Origin: Solenopsis invicta
Lineage: Eukaryota; Arthropoda; Insecta; Hymenoptera; Formicidae
Length of the DNA stretch: 64,000 bases
Direction of reading: 5' to 3'
Assembly: GCF_016802725.1 (NCBI RefSeq)
Contig: NC_052671.1
Coordinates: 16,805,731-16,869,730 of the forward strand
Shown: in pieces, positions 25,081 to 39,100 of the stretch
Numbering within the stretch: the stretch's first letter is position 1
Layout: each line of letters begins with the position of its first letter
Made by a program: the position numbers and the translations under genes
The notes under the pieces: generated by a model
The model's input: only the letters and a program-made list of their open reading frames with translations
What the model was told of the DNA's origin: nothing
The model's database searches: none

Positions 25081-26816
25081 TATGTCTGTTAAGTTAGCAC
25101 CTCCATCACAAAAAATGAACGAAACGCCACCTATGCCAAAATTAAGTGCTTTTTATGTGCTAATTATGTACCCTATTTGAAATTTTTGTGCTCAAGCGGT
25201 TTAGCAGGAAAATAAGATTGAAGGTGGGGGTGCCAGCTTAACGTTAAGCCAGCACCCACTCATATAAATAATTAATAAAATAAAAAAATAAATACAGTAG
25301 AATTAAGTGCTTTTTATGTGCTTTCCATCGATATATAAATAAATGTTCGTACTCAATCTCTTCCAGAAAATTGTCCCGGAAGTACAAATACACATTAACG
25401 GTACAAGAGTAAAGTACCAGAAAAGCAATTCTGAAACTGATTATAGGCTTAAAATATTGTCCTGTTTATGTGCTTTCAAAATATGCAAGATCAGATATTT
25501 GTGCTCAACCCCTTGATCGAAAAACCGACCCTGAAGTGAGCACCCCACCGTTCAGGTACAAGAGTAAACTACCAGAAAGAAAGCAATTACAAAATTGATT
25601 ATAGGCTTAAAATATTCTGCTATTTATGTGCTTTCGAAATATGTAAGACGAGATTTTTGTGCTCAACCCCTTGATCGAAAAACCGACCCTGAAGTGAGCA
25701 CCCCACCATTCAGGTACAAGAGTAGAGTACCAAAAAAAAAACAATTATGAAATTCATTATAGGCCCAAGTTATTCTCCTATTTATGTGCTTTTGAAATAT
25801 CTACATCGAGATTTTTGTGCTCAACCCCTTGATCGAAAAACCGACCCTGAAGTGAGCATCCCACCGTTCAGGTACAAGAGTAATCTACCAGAAAGAAAGC
25901 AATTATGAAATTCATTATAGGCCCAAGTTATTCTACTATTTATGTGCTTTCGAAATATCTACATCGAGATATTTGTGCTTAACCCCTTGATTAAAAAACC
26001 GACCCTGAAGTGAGCACTTCACCTTTTCGGTACAAGAGTAAAGTACTAGTATAAACGCACATGTTAAATTGATCATAGGCCCAAGATATTCTTATAGTTA
26101 TGTATAACATAAATAGGAAAATAATTTGGGCTTCTAATCAATTTCATAATTGCTTTCTTTCTGGTACTTTACTCTTGTACCAGAACAATGGGGTGCTCAC
26201 TTCAGAGTCGGTTTTTCGATCAAGGGGTTGAGCACAAAAATCTCGTTTTGCATATTTCGAAAGCACATAAATAGCAGAATATTTTAAGTCTATAATCAAT
26301 TTCAGAATTGCTTTCTTTCTGGTAGTTTACTCTTGTACCTGAACGGTGGGGTGCTCACTTTAAGATCGGTTTTTCGATCAAGGGGTTGAGCACAAAAATC
26401 TCGTTTTGCATATTTCGAAAGCACATAAATAGCAGAATATTTTAAGTCTATAATCAATTTCAGAATTGCTTTCTTTCTGGTAGTTTACTCTTGTACCGTT
26501 AATAAGTATTCGTACTTTCGAGACGATTTTCTGGTCGAAGAGATTGAGCACGAACATTTATTTATATATCGTTGAAAAGCACATAAAAAGAACTTAATTC
26601 TAGTGTATTTATTTTTTTATTTTATTAATTATTTATATGAGTGGGTGCTGGCTTAACGTTAAGCTGGCACCCCCACCTTCAATCTCATTTTCCTGCTAAA
26701 CCGCTCGAGCACAAAAATTTCAAATTGGGTACATAATTAGCACATAAAAAGCACTTAATTTTGGCATAGGTGGCGTTTCGGTTTTTTGTGGTGGGGGTGC
26801 TAACTTAACAGACATA
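25081..26816. mobile_element. Fold-back element with tandem ~158-bp units in both arms
   Basis: The outer ends are exact inverted repeats: TATGTCTGTTAAGTTAGCAC from 25081 and its complement ending at 26816. Further inward, GGTGCCAGCTTAACGTTAAG and matching right-arm sequence continue the symmetry. Left-arm units begin GGTACAAGAGTA at 25400, 25555, 25713, 25871 and 26029. Right-arm units in the opposite orientation have the matching CTCTTGTACC ending near 26181, 26339 and 26497. Units share a CTTGATCGAAAAACCGACCC core. The arms meet near 26105. There is no coding potential. The architecture is like Drosophila FB/Galileo fold-back elements, but no sequence relationship is claimed. Confidence 0.88.
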
Positions 26817-27124
26817 AAATTTGGTCCAGTTTTTGAATTTTAAAATTTGAAAAATTGAAAATTTTCTACGATAGGTTGTAGAAACATTTCTATTTGTAAC
26901 AATCCATATAACAAGATTTACGTTACAAAATATTATATATTTTGCAGAATCCTTTTAGAAGTGTTACACATGAAATTTGGAAGATTAAAACTTTTGTGAA
27001 AATTTTCCGCAGCAATCGATGCTGTATAAGATATATATTTTCTAAAATGCTTTAATGTATCATTAATGTCTTTAAGCTAAAATAAGAAGACGTCCATAAC
27101 TTACTTTAAATTTCCGTTGCACAG
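26817..27124. other. Intergenic or 5' UTR intron before the KIAA0319-like gene
   Basis: AT-rich, ending in the acceptor TTGCACAG (27117-27124) five bases before the start codon. That implies a non-coding upstream exon that I cannot place. Confidence 0.4.
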
Positions 27125-27129
27125 CTAAC

Positions 27130-30100
27130 ATGATTGGAGTATATCGTTTGGGATTATACTTATTACTATTCGAAAGCTGCATCGGCGATTATGCCAGGTG
27201 GAACGTGCAATTGCTATGTCCCGACCTATATCCACGAGTGTTCACAAGTTATTTGCCTCGTGGAAATTTGACTGGCGGAACTTACACGCAACAAATTCGC
27301 TTGTCCAACATACAAGACTGCGTTATGGCCTGTTGCAAGAAATCCTTGTGTAACGTAGCATTTATGCACAATAATACATGTTATCATGTGGAATGTGAGA
27401 ATTCCATAGTATGCGTGCCATTATACAGACCCGAATTGGCGAATGATAATCCACCGAGTATGGTACTGATCAGACCTGTGGAAAGTAACAAAGTGTGGAG
27501 CGATTTCTTGGATCAAGTCAATGATAATAATGTTGGGTGAGTTTTATTCGAAATTTAAATAAACATATCTAGCATTATTTATGTAGAGTTGGATAGTGAC
27601 TAATTTAAATAATAAATTAAATAATACAATTGATTCATAAATCGCCTTTATCATTGATATTTTACTGATATTTTTTGTGTAATTTTAAATACATTTTCAA
27701 GCTCATCAAACTGCACGCCAAATAAATTTCAAATCATTATCAATTTAAAATTGATATTACCATTGTGTTTCAAGACCGAAATATTATTCGACGCGCAATT
27801 TTAATAATCGTATAAGGCAATTTTTTAATTAGTTGTGTTTTACATTGTCAGTATATATTTTCTTATTATTTAAATAATAAAGTTAATAGTGAATAACTTT
27901 TAATTTTACTTTGTTAGTTTTAAATAAGTAAATTTATAACTTTAACTAGTTATTTTTAAAATACATAAGTCCATATTTTTAATTTACTTGAGAATATGAG
28001 TTCATAAACTTTGATTTAGTAACTTCTTTTCAAGTTAAAAATTTACTCATATACATATATATAGAAAGAGAGAGAGAACTATTTTGTATAAACTTGATTT
28101 ACAAATAAAATACTATATTTGATCTATATTATAATTGTTTTATAGTAATCTAATTTAAATTACAACACTAATTTAATATGTAAATAAAGTTTTTTATAAT
28201 TAACTTTTAATTTGACTACTTAATTTGATTTTAACACAATTTATAATCGGTTTAGGTTTTATTCATACAATTTTGAACTAAATTTATTTTATAAGTCCTT
28301 ACTTTTAATTTAATTTAAAAAAAAATATTAACTTACCCAACTCTGTGTATAATCAATTTTTCTATTTCAAGTAACGAATAATAACAAAATGATTTCTTTT
28401 TATTGCATTGTGTATGTTTAGAACACTAAGTACAGATGGCACGGAGCAAGATCAAGTACTGTTTAATGAAGCAAGCAGAATTAATTGTATAGATCAATCA
28501 GGTTGCCTAGATAACGAAATTTGTGTAAAACATGGGAATCCCGATGTTGGAATTTGTCAGTGTCCTTTAGGTTTCAAGCGAAACATTGCTGGTATGTATA
28601 ATGATTTTTGCTGATTTGTTTTTGCAAACTGACTGAATAAATATGTAAATAGAGTAAGTATAAAAAGTATTTGTTATTCATCATTGTTTTGTTTATTATT
28701 ACAATAAGATAATTTAATTATTATATCTTTTTAGATAAAATAGTATTGAGGAATGTACAATTTGTTATGGCCGTTATTAATAAATTGCTAATGTTTATTT
28801 TTTTAAAATAAATTTTTTTAAAATAATGTTTCTTATATGAATACATTTTACACTCACTGTATTTTCAAATTCTGTATATATTTAAAAATTTTATTATTTA
28901 AGAATTTTCTTTAGTACCGTATTCTGTAATTTAGAAAAATAAGTAATGGATTTGAAATTGATTACATTTTTAATGATTTGTATCTGTTGTCGTAGGCACA
29001 TGTATAATGATAGATGAAATAGACGCTGAGCTCGGTGTAACGCAACAAGCAAAAGTTCCAACTATGAAAGATATTAGTACGTCGATTAAGCCGACTATGA
29101 AACAACTGTTAGTCTCGGCAGTTTCTAAGGAGGTGAGATTACCAGAAAATGAAGCCACATTATCCGCCTATACTGTGCCCGCTGAACGGGGCAATCAGCA
29201 TTACAATTACGCTTGGAGTTTGCTCAGTCAACCAGAGGGACACACTGGAACAATGACAGATCAGAATCGTGTTACTGTTAAATTGAGTAATTTGTCAGAA
29301 GGCCTGTACACATTTAAAGTAGCTGTAAGCAGTCCGAACGCTTACGGAGAAGCTTACGCCAATGTCAGCGTTTTGCCTCGTAAGTGCTTTAAAAACATTT
29401 TTTTTTTTCTTTTTATCAGTTCTTTTTCATCTGAATTTTTATTTTAGCGAAACGTATCAACCAAGCACCAATTGCCATAATTACTCCCGCCTCGCAAATA
29501 GTAAAGCTACCGAATACGGGCGCGGTCTTAGATGGCTCGAATAGCAAGGATGATGATCGTGTCATCTCTTATCACTGGGAATTGCAACAAGGTCCAATTG
29601 GATATCAGCCTAACCTTGTGGATACACCCACACTTCAATTAGATAATCTTATTGCCGGCAATTATACATTCAAGTTAGTATTCTGTTTTATATTGCCACG
29701 AATAAAATTATACAACTGATGTATCTCTCTACTTATGACTATCTCAGTTTACAAATTTTCGGATTTATGACCGCCGTGCTATCAATTAAAAATGAAGTAG
29801 ATTTATAATGACATTGATAAAAAATTCTTTAATCAGTAATTAAGTTTATTACTAATACTAAATACTAAGAGTGTGTTTTTTAAGAAAAAATATTTTATCA
29901 CTTGTTGAAGTTAATATTTTAAGAATTATAATCTTAAAAAAAATTATTTTGTCATTTTCTAAATCGCTGTTGATAATTGTTTTGAATAATACAATAATTA
30001 TTTTGTATAAATATCATGTTATATGAAATAACACGATGTATCGTTCAAATGCTATGAATATGATAGTGTTTGTGCATTTAATATTATGCTGTTATTCGAT

Positions 30101-33100
30101 TTACAATCAAAGTTTCAGTAAGTAACTCCATCGTAAGTAGAGAGATATCTATACGATATTTATGTATGTACAGAGACTCGAGAAGTTTGTATTTCTTTGT
30201 ACGCTCTTTAGGTACAAATATTGAACAATTTCCATATAAATTCTATTTATATCAATTATATATGTATTTTACAAGATGTCTTAAAACTTGTGTGACACTC
30301 GTTAATAGCAGACTTATTCGTGCACTTAGGGATGGCATACTGTACCAAGATATATGCAAAATCAATATGAAAAAAGAGTATCATATTTAGGAAAATTTAC
30401 ACTACTGTGCAATCTGCCATACCTAAGCGCACGATTTTCAGATAGTTTGATTTGCCAACTTTAAACCCTTTTTATTTAACCCCTAAACGTACTGGAAAAT
30501 TACGTTAACACGTTTTCCGGTATGGTTGACCGAACTCAACTTTGAGAAGCTATAATTTTGATTCCAATTAATATTTTTCAACAATTTTTTTTAAATGAAA
30601 GTTTAGAATCTCAGAAATGTGAATACATAATCGGCATTACCGAAAAACGATTTATTGCAAAGTAAGTATAAAGGAAAAACCATTAAGCAAAAATAAAAAA
30701 AAATTGTCCAAAGCATTTAAAAAAAAAAATTATATTTTTGCAACAAAAAACTTTTAACTTTACAATGCGGCGTTTTAAAAGCTAAAGAGTCATACTTTAA
30801 TCAAAATTATGGCATTGTTTTTCTTTTTAAGAAGTATTATTATGTAACAAGGCAGATATGAGGTATTTTTGATTAACTTAAGGCGTCTAAAATTGAAAAT
30901 TGATGTGTTTCATGATATACTTCGGATATCCCGCGCAGAAGCCCCCTTTTCTACAGCACTAAATAGTATTCTATCTTTAGACCGTATATGTGAGTAGCAT
31001 ACGCAAACGGACCTATTCAAACGTATTTTATTCCATTTTGTTGATATAAGAGTTTTGTATAATTACTCACAAGAGAGAGAGAGAGAGAGTGAGTTACACT
31101 CACACACAATATGGGTCTCATAGACCCTAACAAAACTTTGCTGCCTTGCTGTGCCATTCGAACTCTAGTTGACCAATAAAGTTAATTAATCATATCAATC
31201 GAAAGGGGAGATTTCAAACTCCCCCCCCCCCCTAGTTCGAATCTTCTATCTTATTCTGTCTTCACATAGCGTGCGTTCGAAATTTCAGATGGAGTCTCTC
31301 AGACTCTATAATATGTTTAAGGGTTAAAAACTACTGTACTCTCGATATTTTGATATTAAGATTTTCGTCTCGAAATGTTCTCAGAATATTCTTTGTTTGC
31401 AGATTAACAGTTGAAGATTCAAATCATGTTACAAATTCGACAAGTGCCAATATAACTGTCCTTAAAGTGACCGATTATCCCCCAAGTGCAAATGCAGGAC
31501 AGGATGTTATCATTTATCTACCTCTAAATACATTAACGCTTAACGGTAACTTAAGTACCGACGATCGAGGAATAGCCAATTGGGAATGGACAAAGAGTCC
31601 ATCTGACCAGAATAAAGCAGTGGATATGCAGAATACAAGAACACCTTACTTACAATTATCAAACTTAGAGGAAGGAATGTACACGTTTGTACTTAAAGTA
31701 ACAGACGATTCTGAGCAATCTTCCACGTCGGAAGTACATGTATTTGTAAAACCTCCAACGAATAAACCACCAAAAGGTAAATTTTGTCACCAATATATCG
31801 AACTTTTTTAAATTTTTTTTAACGCTGAATATTTTCTACTTTATCAAACTAATTTTTTAAGAGATTTTTAGAAATTTTTGGGGGAGTAAATGGGTAATTT
31901 TTAAAATTACTTTGTATTTATTATTCATTATTTATGCTTGAAGATTATTTTTTTTTTTATAAAAAATATGAATAATAATAGATCAATTTGAATTCTGTAT
32001 GATTTATTGACTGCAATTAAAATTCTGGATCTTTGAGATTCTCTAACAATTTAAACTCTAAAAATTTAAATGTTTTAATTAGAACATTAGCGACTATTAT
32101 CAGAATTAGAATTTGTCATCTTGTTTAATAAATAAATAAAAGTTGATTTTTTTCAAACAAGTTTTTCTATTTTTATTTTTATTTTTGGACTCCTCAAAAA
32201 TATAAAAAAATAAGTTATCAAGATAATATAAACGAAATCCTAATACCACCGGAAAGTGTATCAATACATTTAAATAACAAAAATGGCTATACTAATTGAA
32301 AGAAGTTCTTAAGAGGATGCTATATTGACGAGAATTATCGACACATTACAGTGTTCATTAATTTTTTAATTGACTCTACAGATCACAAAATCCTTTTGTA
32401 GAATAAGAGTATGCACCAAAACAAAGTACGACCTGGTAAATTTTACGAGAAAATCGAACAAAAAGTTAAAAATTTATATATTTTCGTATCGTGGATCTGT
32501 CAACCAAGATTAACTTTTGTCATTTACTGACGTTTTGTAGCTTGTATGTATGAAATGAGCCTGGACTTCAGAAAACTCTAACAAACACTGACTGTGTGTC
32601 ATTCTAATCAAAAACCTAACAAAAAAGTTTAATAGGTAAACAGCTGTACGTGTATAAATTTTGCTTAGCGCAAACGTTGGCGAGCACAGCCCAACTGTAG
32701 TTAATAGGTCTTTTCGCAGATGGCGAAATAATCGAAAAACAAAGACAGATCCATGCGTTAGACAAAGAGCGATAGCCTAGTCTCCCTCGAAAAATAATCT
32801 GCAGTGCCGCCGTCGAGGAAGTTCTTCGGTCACTGTAGCATCTTCTTAATGCTCAATAATTTTCTAGGTGAATTTATAAACATTTATAAAATTTCTCAAA
32901 CTACTCACTACATATTTGCTGGATTTAAAACACAGCGTAACGTAATATCATGAAAAATAAATTATTAATCAATTTAATAATTATGATGCTTATACGTATC
33001 TCTACGATTCCTCCTTATCCCGAAAACTGTAAAAAAATTGAAATAAAAGGGAATACGTGTAAGCATCAAAATTATTCAATTAAGTAGTAATTAAATTTTC

Positions 33101-36100
33101 ATGATATTATATTTTTGGATTCTTCTTAAAAGCTGTTTTTTAAGTCCGACATATCTGCGACGCACAGCTTGGAGAATCTTGTAAGTGTTTATAAATTTAT
33201 CTAGAAAATTATTGAGCACTTACAACTGCTTTTGACCGGTACAACAATTTTTGTTATTTAAGTATATTATTAAGATAATTCTAGTCCTAATAATCACAAA
33301 TGTTCTGATTAAAATGATATTTTAGTTTTTAATTTTAGTCCATAATAGGAGATTCAATATCATAGTCACCGATAAACCGCGCAAAGATCAGAAGAATCTA
33401 TTATTATTTATATTTTTTATAAAGTAAAAATAGAAAATCTTTAAACAATAATAAATAATTAGTAAGTAATTTAAAAAATATATATTTACTATCTTTAAAA
33501 AATTTTTAAACAAAGGCGACAAGTAAAAACAGTAACAGTTTAAGGCTCCTGAGTACTCGCCGCGGCCATATTGAAATCGTGACGTCAGAAGCGAGAAATT
33601 GCGTGAAATGACACGTAATTTTGTCAAACATGCCATTTGTAAATAAAGCCAATTTGGATAAAACAGACTAAGTAGGTGACTTTAAAACACTTCTAAATAT
33701 CGGTCACAACTATCCTTTTTTCGCCTAGCAGTCAGTAAATAGTCGTAAAAAGCACGTAAAGTGACGCTTATTCAGACAGGAAAACACACAGATAGCTATT
33801 GAAAGGAGTGAAAAATATATTTTTATGTATAAAATACAAGGAACCTTTACTCGCGGTTCATTTTTACGAATTTGGTAAATACGAGACAAGTCATATTTAC
33901 ACAATGAAATACATAATAACAAAATGACATGCACGACAACATCTCATCGTCAATCTGTCACGTTTCACATGTATTGGTTCTAATTTTGTCCGCGACGGAA
34001 TGTCTCTACCGTTAACGCGGAGTTTTCGGCTAAGGAGTCAAGAGCCTTAAAGTGTATTACTTCCTATGTAATCTCAATTGATTAATTTTGTTGCAGCCGA
34101 TGCTGGTGACGATATAAGCATAGCATTACCTACAACTCGTGCTGTTCTAAACGGGACGAGAAGTAAGGATGACATAAAGATTGTCTTGTATCATTGGGAG
34201 CAAGTAAGGTACAATGTATCCAGTTAAATTACTTCCCGCAGTAAATGCCATGTTCCTTGAATTTATCATATATCATTCCTGTTACAGCGGACCTAATAAA
34301 GCGGAATTTGCTACAGTTAACGAATCCATTACAAATATTACAAAATTGACTAAAGGTGATTATTCATTTAAATTGACTGTTGTTGATGATAATGGGAACG
34401 CGAATTCGGATACAGTCAACGTGAAGGTAACACAAAGTAAGTATTCTCTTAAATCGCATATTGCAATGTATATTACAAAAATAATTTATTCCTTAGATAA
34501 AAATGCGCCTCCAAAAGCGAATGCCGGTGGAGATCAAGTTGTAACGGCGCCGATTAGCGCTTTAATCATTAATGGTTCACAATCAAGTGATGATTTAAGG
34601 ATAGGACAATGGCTCTGGACCAGAGATCAATCTAGTCTTGCGATTGGTACTATAGTTCAAAATACAGATAAATCACCAGTTTTAATGGTAAAGTTAAAAT
34701 GTTATTACAAGGAAAAGTCCCCAATTCAAAAATTTCAAAAATTGTAAAACTTTGGCAATACATAGAAAATATCTTTACATGTAATAAATTATTTTTTTTT
34801 TTTTACTGCTTGAATTTACTCTATGAAAAAGATAAAATTAATTTGTGAAAATGGGTTTATTTTTTGTTTTATTATTTACCAACAATAAAAGAAAATAGAA
34901 TTGAATTTTATAGAGAAAATTTATATTTTTTTTAACGATTTATAAATTAGAAAACATATCAAGTATTTAAAAAATTATAAAAATATTTGAACAAAAATGG
35001 ATCAATTTTCAGCAATTGATTTTATTTTAGGGTGAATTTGTACAGAAAAAAGATTTATTAAATATTAGAATATTCTTTGTATTATCAAAGTAATAATTTT
35101 TTAAATTTTTGATTTGGAAACTTTTCTGTGTTTGTATTCTTTGTTTATATAACATTATATACCATATGTATATTAAATATGTTTACGTTATATTTTTAAC
35201 AGCTAACAGATATAATTCCTGGTCGTTACGTTTTTCGATTGAAAGTAACGGATGATCAAGGTCTGAGCAGTGAAGATACGGTATCAGTAATTGTAAAACC
35301 CGGTTAGTACCGAAAAAAGTATATCATTTTATAACGTGATTTAAAAAAATTAAAATGTTTCTTTCTATTTCACAGATCCACAATTATTGCATTTGGTGGA
35401 ATTAACACTAAATATTGGGGCTAGCATGTTAACTGTATCACAAAAAAATTCTTTGGTAGTGAAACTGCAAATGTTATTGCGAGATGAAGCTTCGATCATC
35501 GTGAGAAGTTTCAGAGCAGAACCACATACTGGAAAGGCTGTTTTGATATTTTATGTGGAAAAAAAAGGAGGAAAAACAACATTGCCTGGTCCAGAAATAG
35601 TTAAAAGACTAAAAGAAAAGTTACTACAAGATTCCGGTCTCTTGCAGCTGTCAGTTGCTAATATAGATACCGTTGTATGCCAAAATAATTGTTCAGGTGT
35701 GTAATATTTTTCGCTATTAACACTATGTCGTCCGCATACGCTAACTCCCATATCCTAGTTTCTCCTATTACTATCTCTTCTATCCCCCTGTTCCTTAATA
35801 CCTGCTCTAGTTCCGCCATATACAAATTAAACAAGAGTGGACTCATCACACATCTTTGCCTAATGCCATTTCCTGTTGAGAAGTTCAGGTATGTAATATT
35901 AAAAATATAAATATTAAAATGAAATGTAAAGTACTTTCGTAAAAATTGACATAAAAATTGTGTGTACAAACTAAATGTATAAGAAAATAAATATTAAGTA
36001 AATTTTTATTTATTTGTAAGTTTCTATTCATAAGATTTAAAAGATTTAACATTTCATTCTAGGTCATGGTGTATGTGATCAAGAGACGAGACAATGCTTA

Positions 36101-39100
36101 TGCGAAGCATTTTGGATGCAAAATTTATTACAAAAATATTTTGGTAATGGCGACTCTAACTGCGGTATGTTAAATTAATTTTTCTCTTGTGTTACAAAAT
36201 TTCCAGTCTCCCAATAAAATTAATGAAGAGAAGGGCCAAGAAACGATCAGGATCTTAGTGCTTTATAATACTTATTATGTGATTTTATGTATATTTTCTA
36301 GTTCTTCAAATTGCGCACCATTACTTTCAGTCTTGAAACAGTTTCTAAGATTCCTGAGTAGTCGACCACCGTCCGCGTTGACGGTGGCGATGTAGTATTG
36401 CGGAAAAAAATAGAATAAGTGTGAAAAGTATCGTATTGATGATGAAATTTTATCTTGTATATCATTTTGTTATTATGAGCTTCATTGTAAAAATGTGATT
36501 TGTTTTGTATTTATCAAATTCGTAACAATGGACCGCAAGTAAAGTTATCTTTGAATTTTATATTTAAAAGCACATTTTTCACTTCTTTCAACAGCTGTTC
36601 ATGTGTTTTCTTGCTTGAATAGACTTTACGTGCTTTTTACGATTATTTATTGACTGTTAAGCGAAAAAAGGAGAGTTGAAGTCTATTTTTACAAGTGTTT
36701 TAAAGCAATCTTATTTATTTTATTTATTCAAATTCTCTTTAATTCCAAATGGCACACAAGAAATTTTTACATATAATCGGTGCGATTTCTTGCTTATGAC
36801 AATTTCAATATGGGCGCGACAATAACAGGAGCTTTAATTCAGTTCTAATTCATTTCAGTTTAAAAACTCTGTTTCAAGATTGAAAGTTACAGCGCGCTAT
36901 TTGGAGAGCTAGTAAATGTATATAAAATCTCATAAAATTATTATAATGTACTAAAATCCTACTTTTATTGTCCTTTCTATTTAACGTAATAGTCACACTT
37001 CCAAATAATAACATGGTCACATAGGGTCCACTAGACCCCCCCCCCTGCACAAAAACACGCGTCCATTTGCCAGCTTTTTTAATATTTCGCAAAAATTTTA
37101 CTGGACATACTTTGAGGTCTATTCTTTATCATTTAATAATTTTTTATAAATTAGAATTTAACATAGTGAAAAAAATTCAAATAGAAAAAACTGCAAAATT
37201 TGACTTTTTTACAAAAATATTCATAAAATTTTTAATTTTTGAAATAATTCAACAAAAATTTAGGAGTATATTCTTAAGGCTCCTGAGTACTCGCCGCGGC
37301 CATATTGAAGTCGTGACGTCAGAAGCGAGAAATTGCGTGAAATGACACGTAATTTTGTCCGACATGCCATTTGTAAATAAAGCCAATTTGGATAAAACAA
37401 ACTAAGCAGATGACTTTAAAACACTTCTAAATATCGGTCACGACTATCCTTTTTCCGCCTAACAATCAGTAAATAGTTGTAAAAAGCATGTAAATTGAAG
37501 CAATTGAAACAGGAAAACACATGGGCACATAATTTTGTCCGACGTGCCATTTCTAAATAATGCCAATTTGGATAAAACAGACTAATCAGATGGCTTTAAA
37601 ACACTTCTAAATATCGGTCACGACTATCCTTTTTTCGCCTAGCAGTCAGTAAATAGTCGTAAAAAGCACGTAAAGTGACGTCTATTCAGACAGGAAAACA
37701 CACGGATAGCTATTAAAAGGAGTGAAAAATGTACTTTTATGTATAAAATTCAAAGAAACTTTACTCGCGGTCCATTTTTACGAATTTGGTAAATACGAGC
37801 CAAGTCATGTTTTTACAATGAAACACATAATAACAAAATGACATGCACGATAACATTTCATCGTCAATCTGTCACGTTTCACGTGTATTAGTTCTAATTT
37901 TGTCCGCGACGAAATGTCGCTACCGTCAACACGGAGTTCTCGGCTGAGGAGTCAGGAGCCTTAAGAGAATATACTTTCAGATAAAAATTAGTTTCATAGA
38001 AGGTTGTTCGAATGGTCTGTCTACCCTTAAAGTTAGAAGAAGGACGCGTGGGGTCTTTTGGACTCTCTGTGACCATTACGTGTTAATCTGGCAATGTACT
38101 TTGGTTATTTTGCTGCACTTTTTTATTTTTTATTTTATTTTTTTATCTCAATTTGTTATATATATTTTTTTTATATATATTTGTTATATATATATTTTTA
38201 TATAAATTTTATTTAATGTTTCTTCGTATGTAGCATAGAGAAATGCATTGTGTAGATACACTTATTCTTATGTGAAAGTTGATATATTTATAACGATTGG
38301 TCTAAATGGCTTTAACGTATTCACTTATCTTTTATCTTCTCCGCAATTGTAATATAAATATTGCGTATTTCTTAATTTAACATATTAGAAAAAATATACA
38401 ATTATGGATGAGTATTTTGTAGGAAATGATAGAAAGAATTTAAATATGCATCAAGTCCGAGAGAGAAAGAACAGAAACTTTTATTTTATTTGTATATGTA
38501 TTACAAAGAAGTAATAATTAATAAAAAAGCATTCTAATAATTTAAAGGAACATAATATATATAAATTTTTAAAATATATTTCAAAAATAATTTTTTTGTT
38601 TCTGCATTGTTATTAATAAATTAAAAATGATATTCTATTTTAGCAAATAGAATCTGTAATTAAAAATATACTAACATGTTTTATTAAATTTACACACACG
38701 TACATATAGTACATTTGTATAGTAAAATTAGTAAGTTTAATAAAAATAACAAGTTACAAGAAGTAAAAAGAAAAAAGAAAAAGAAAAAAGAAAAAGCGTA
38801 ATAAAATTATTTTTACTAACTTTTGTTTCTTTAAATTATTGGAAAGTTTTCTTATTGATTATTACTTGGTTATCATACATATACATATGTGCGTAAATAT
38901 TATAAATTTCAGTTCAAATGACTGAGACACGCTTATTAATGTTTGTTAAATTCACGCACGTTTCCCAGGTTGATTACGTTATATATCATTTATTATTGTT
39001 CCAATACATACATGCGTTATATTTTTCAAATTATTTTCATACATTTCTCATTTATAACTCTATTTCACTCAATGTTACAACATTTTAATAAATCTCTTTT

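Noticed and set aside
24697..25090. piggyBac-type element starting TTAACCCTGCTGG
   Set aside because: The left end looks suggestive, but no matching GGG-TTAA right end was found before the fold-back element.
31350..31402. Open-frame start codon at 31350 as a separate gene start
   Set aside because: The frame is KIAA0319L exon 5 read through from its intron; the real exon starts after the acceptor at 31402 with matching phase.
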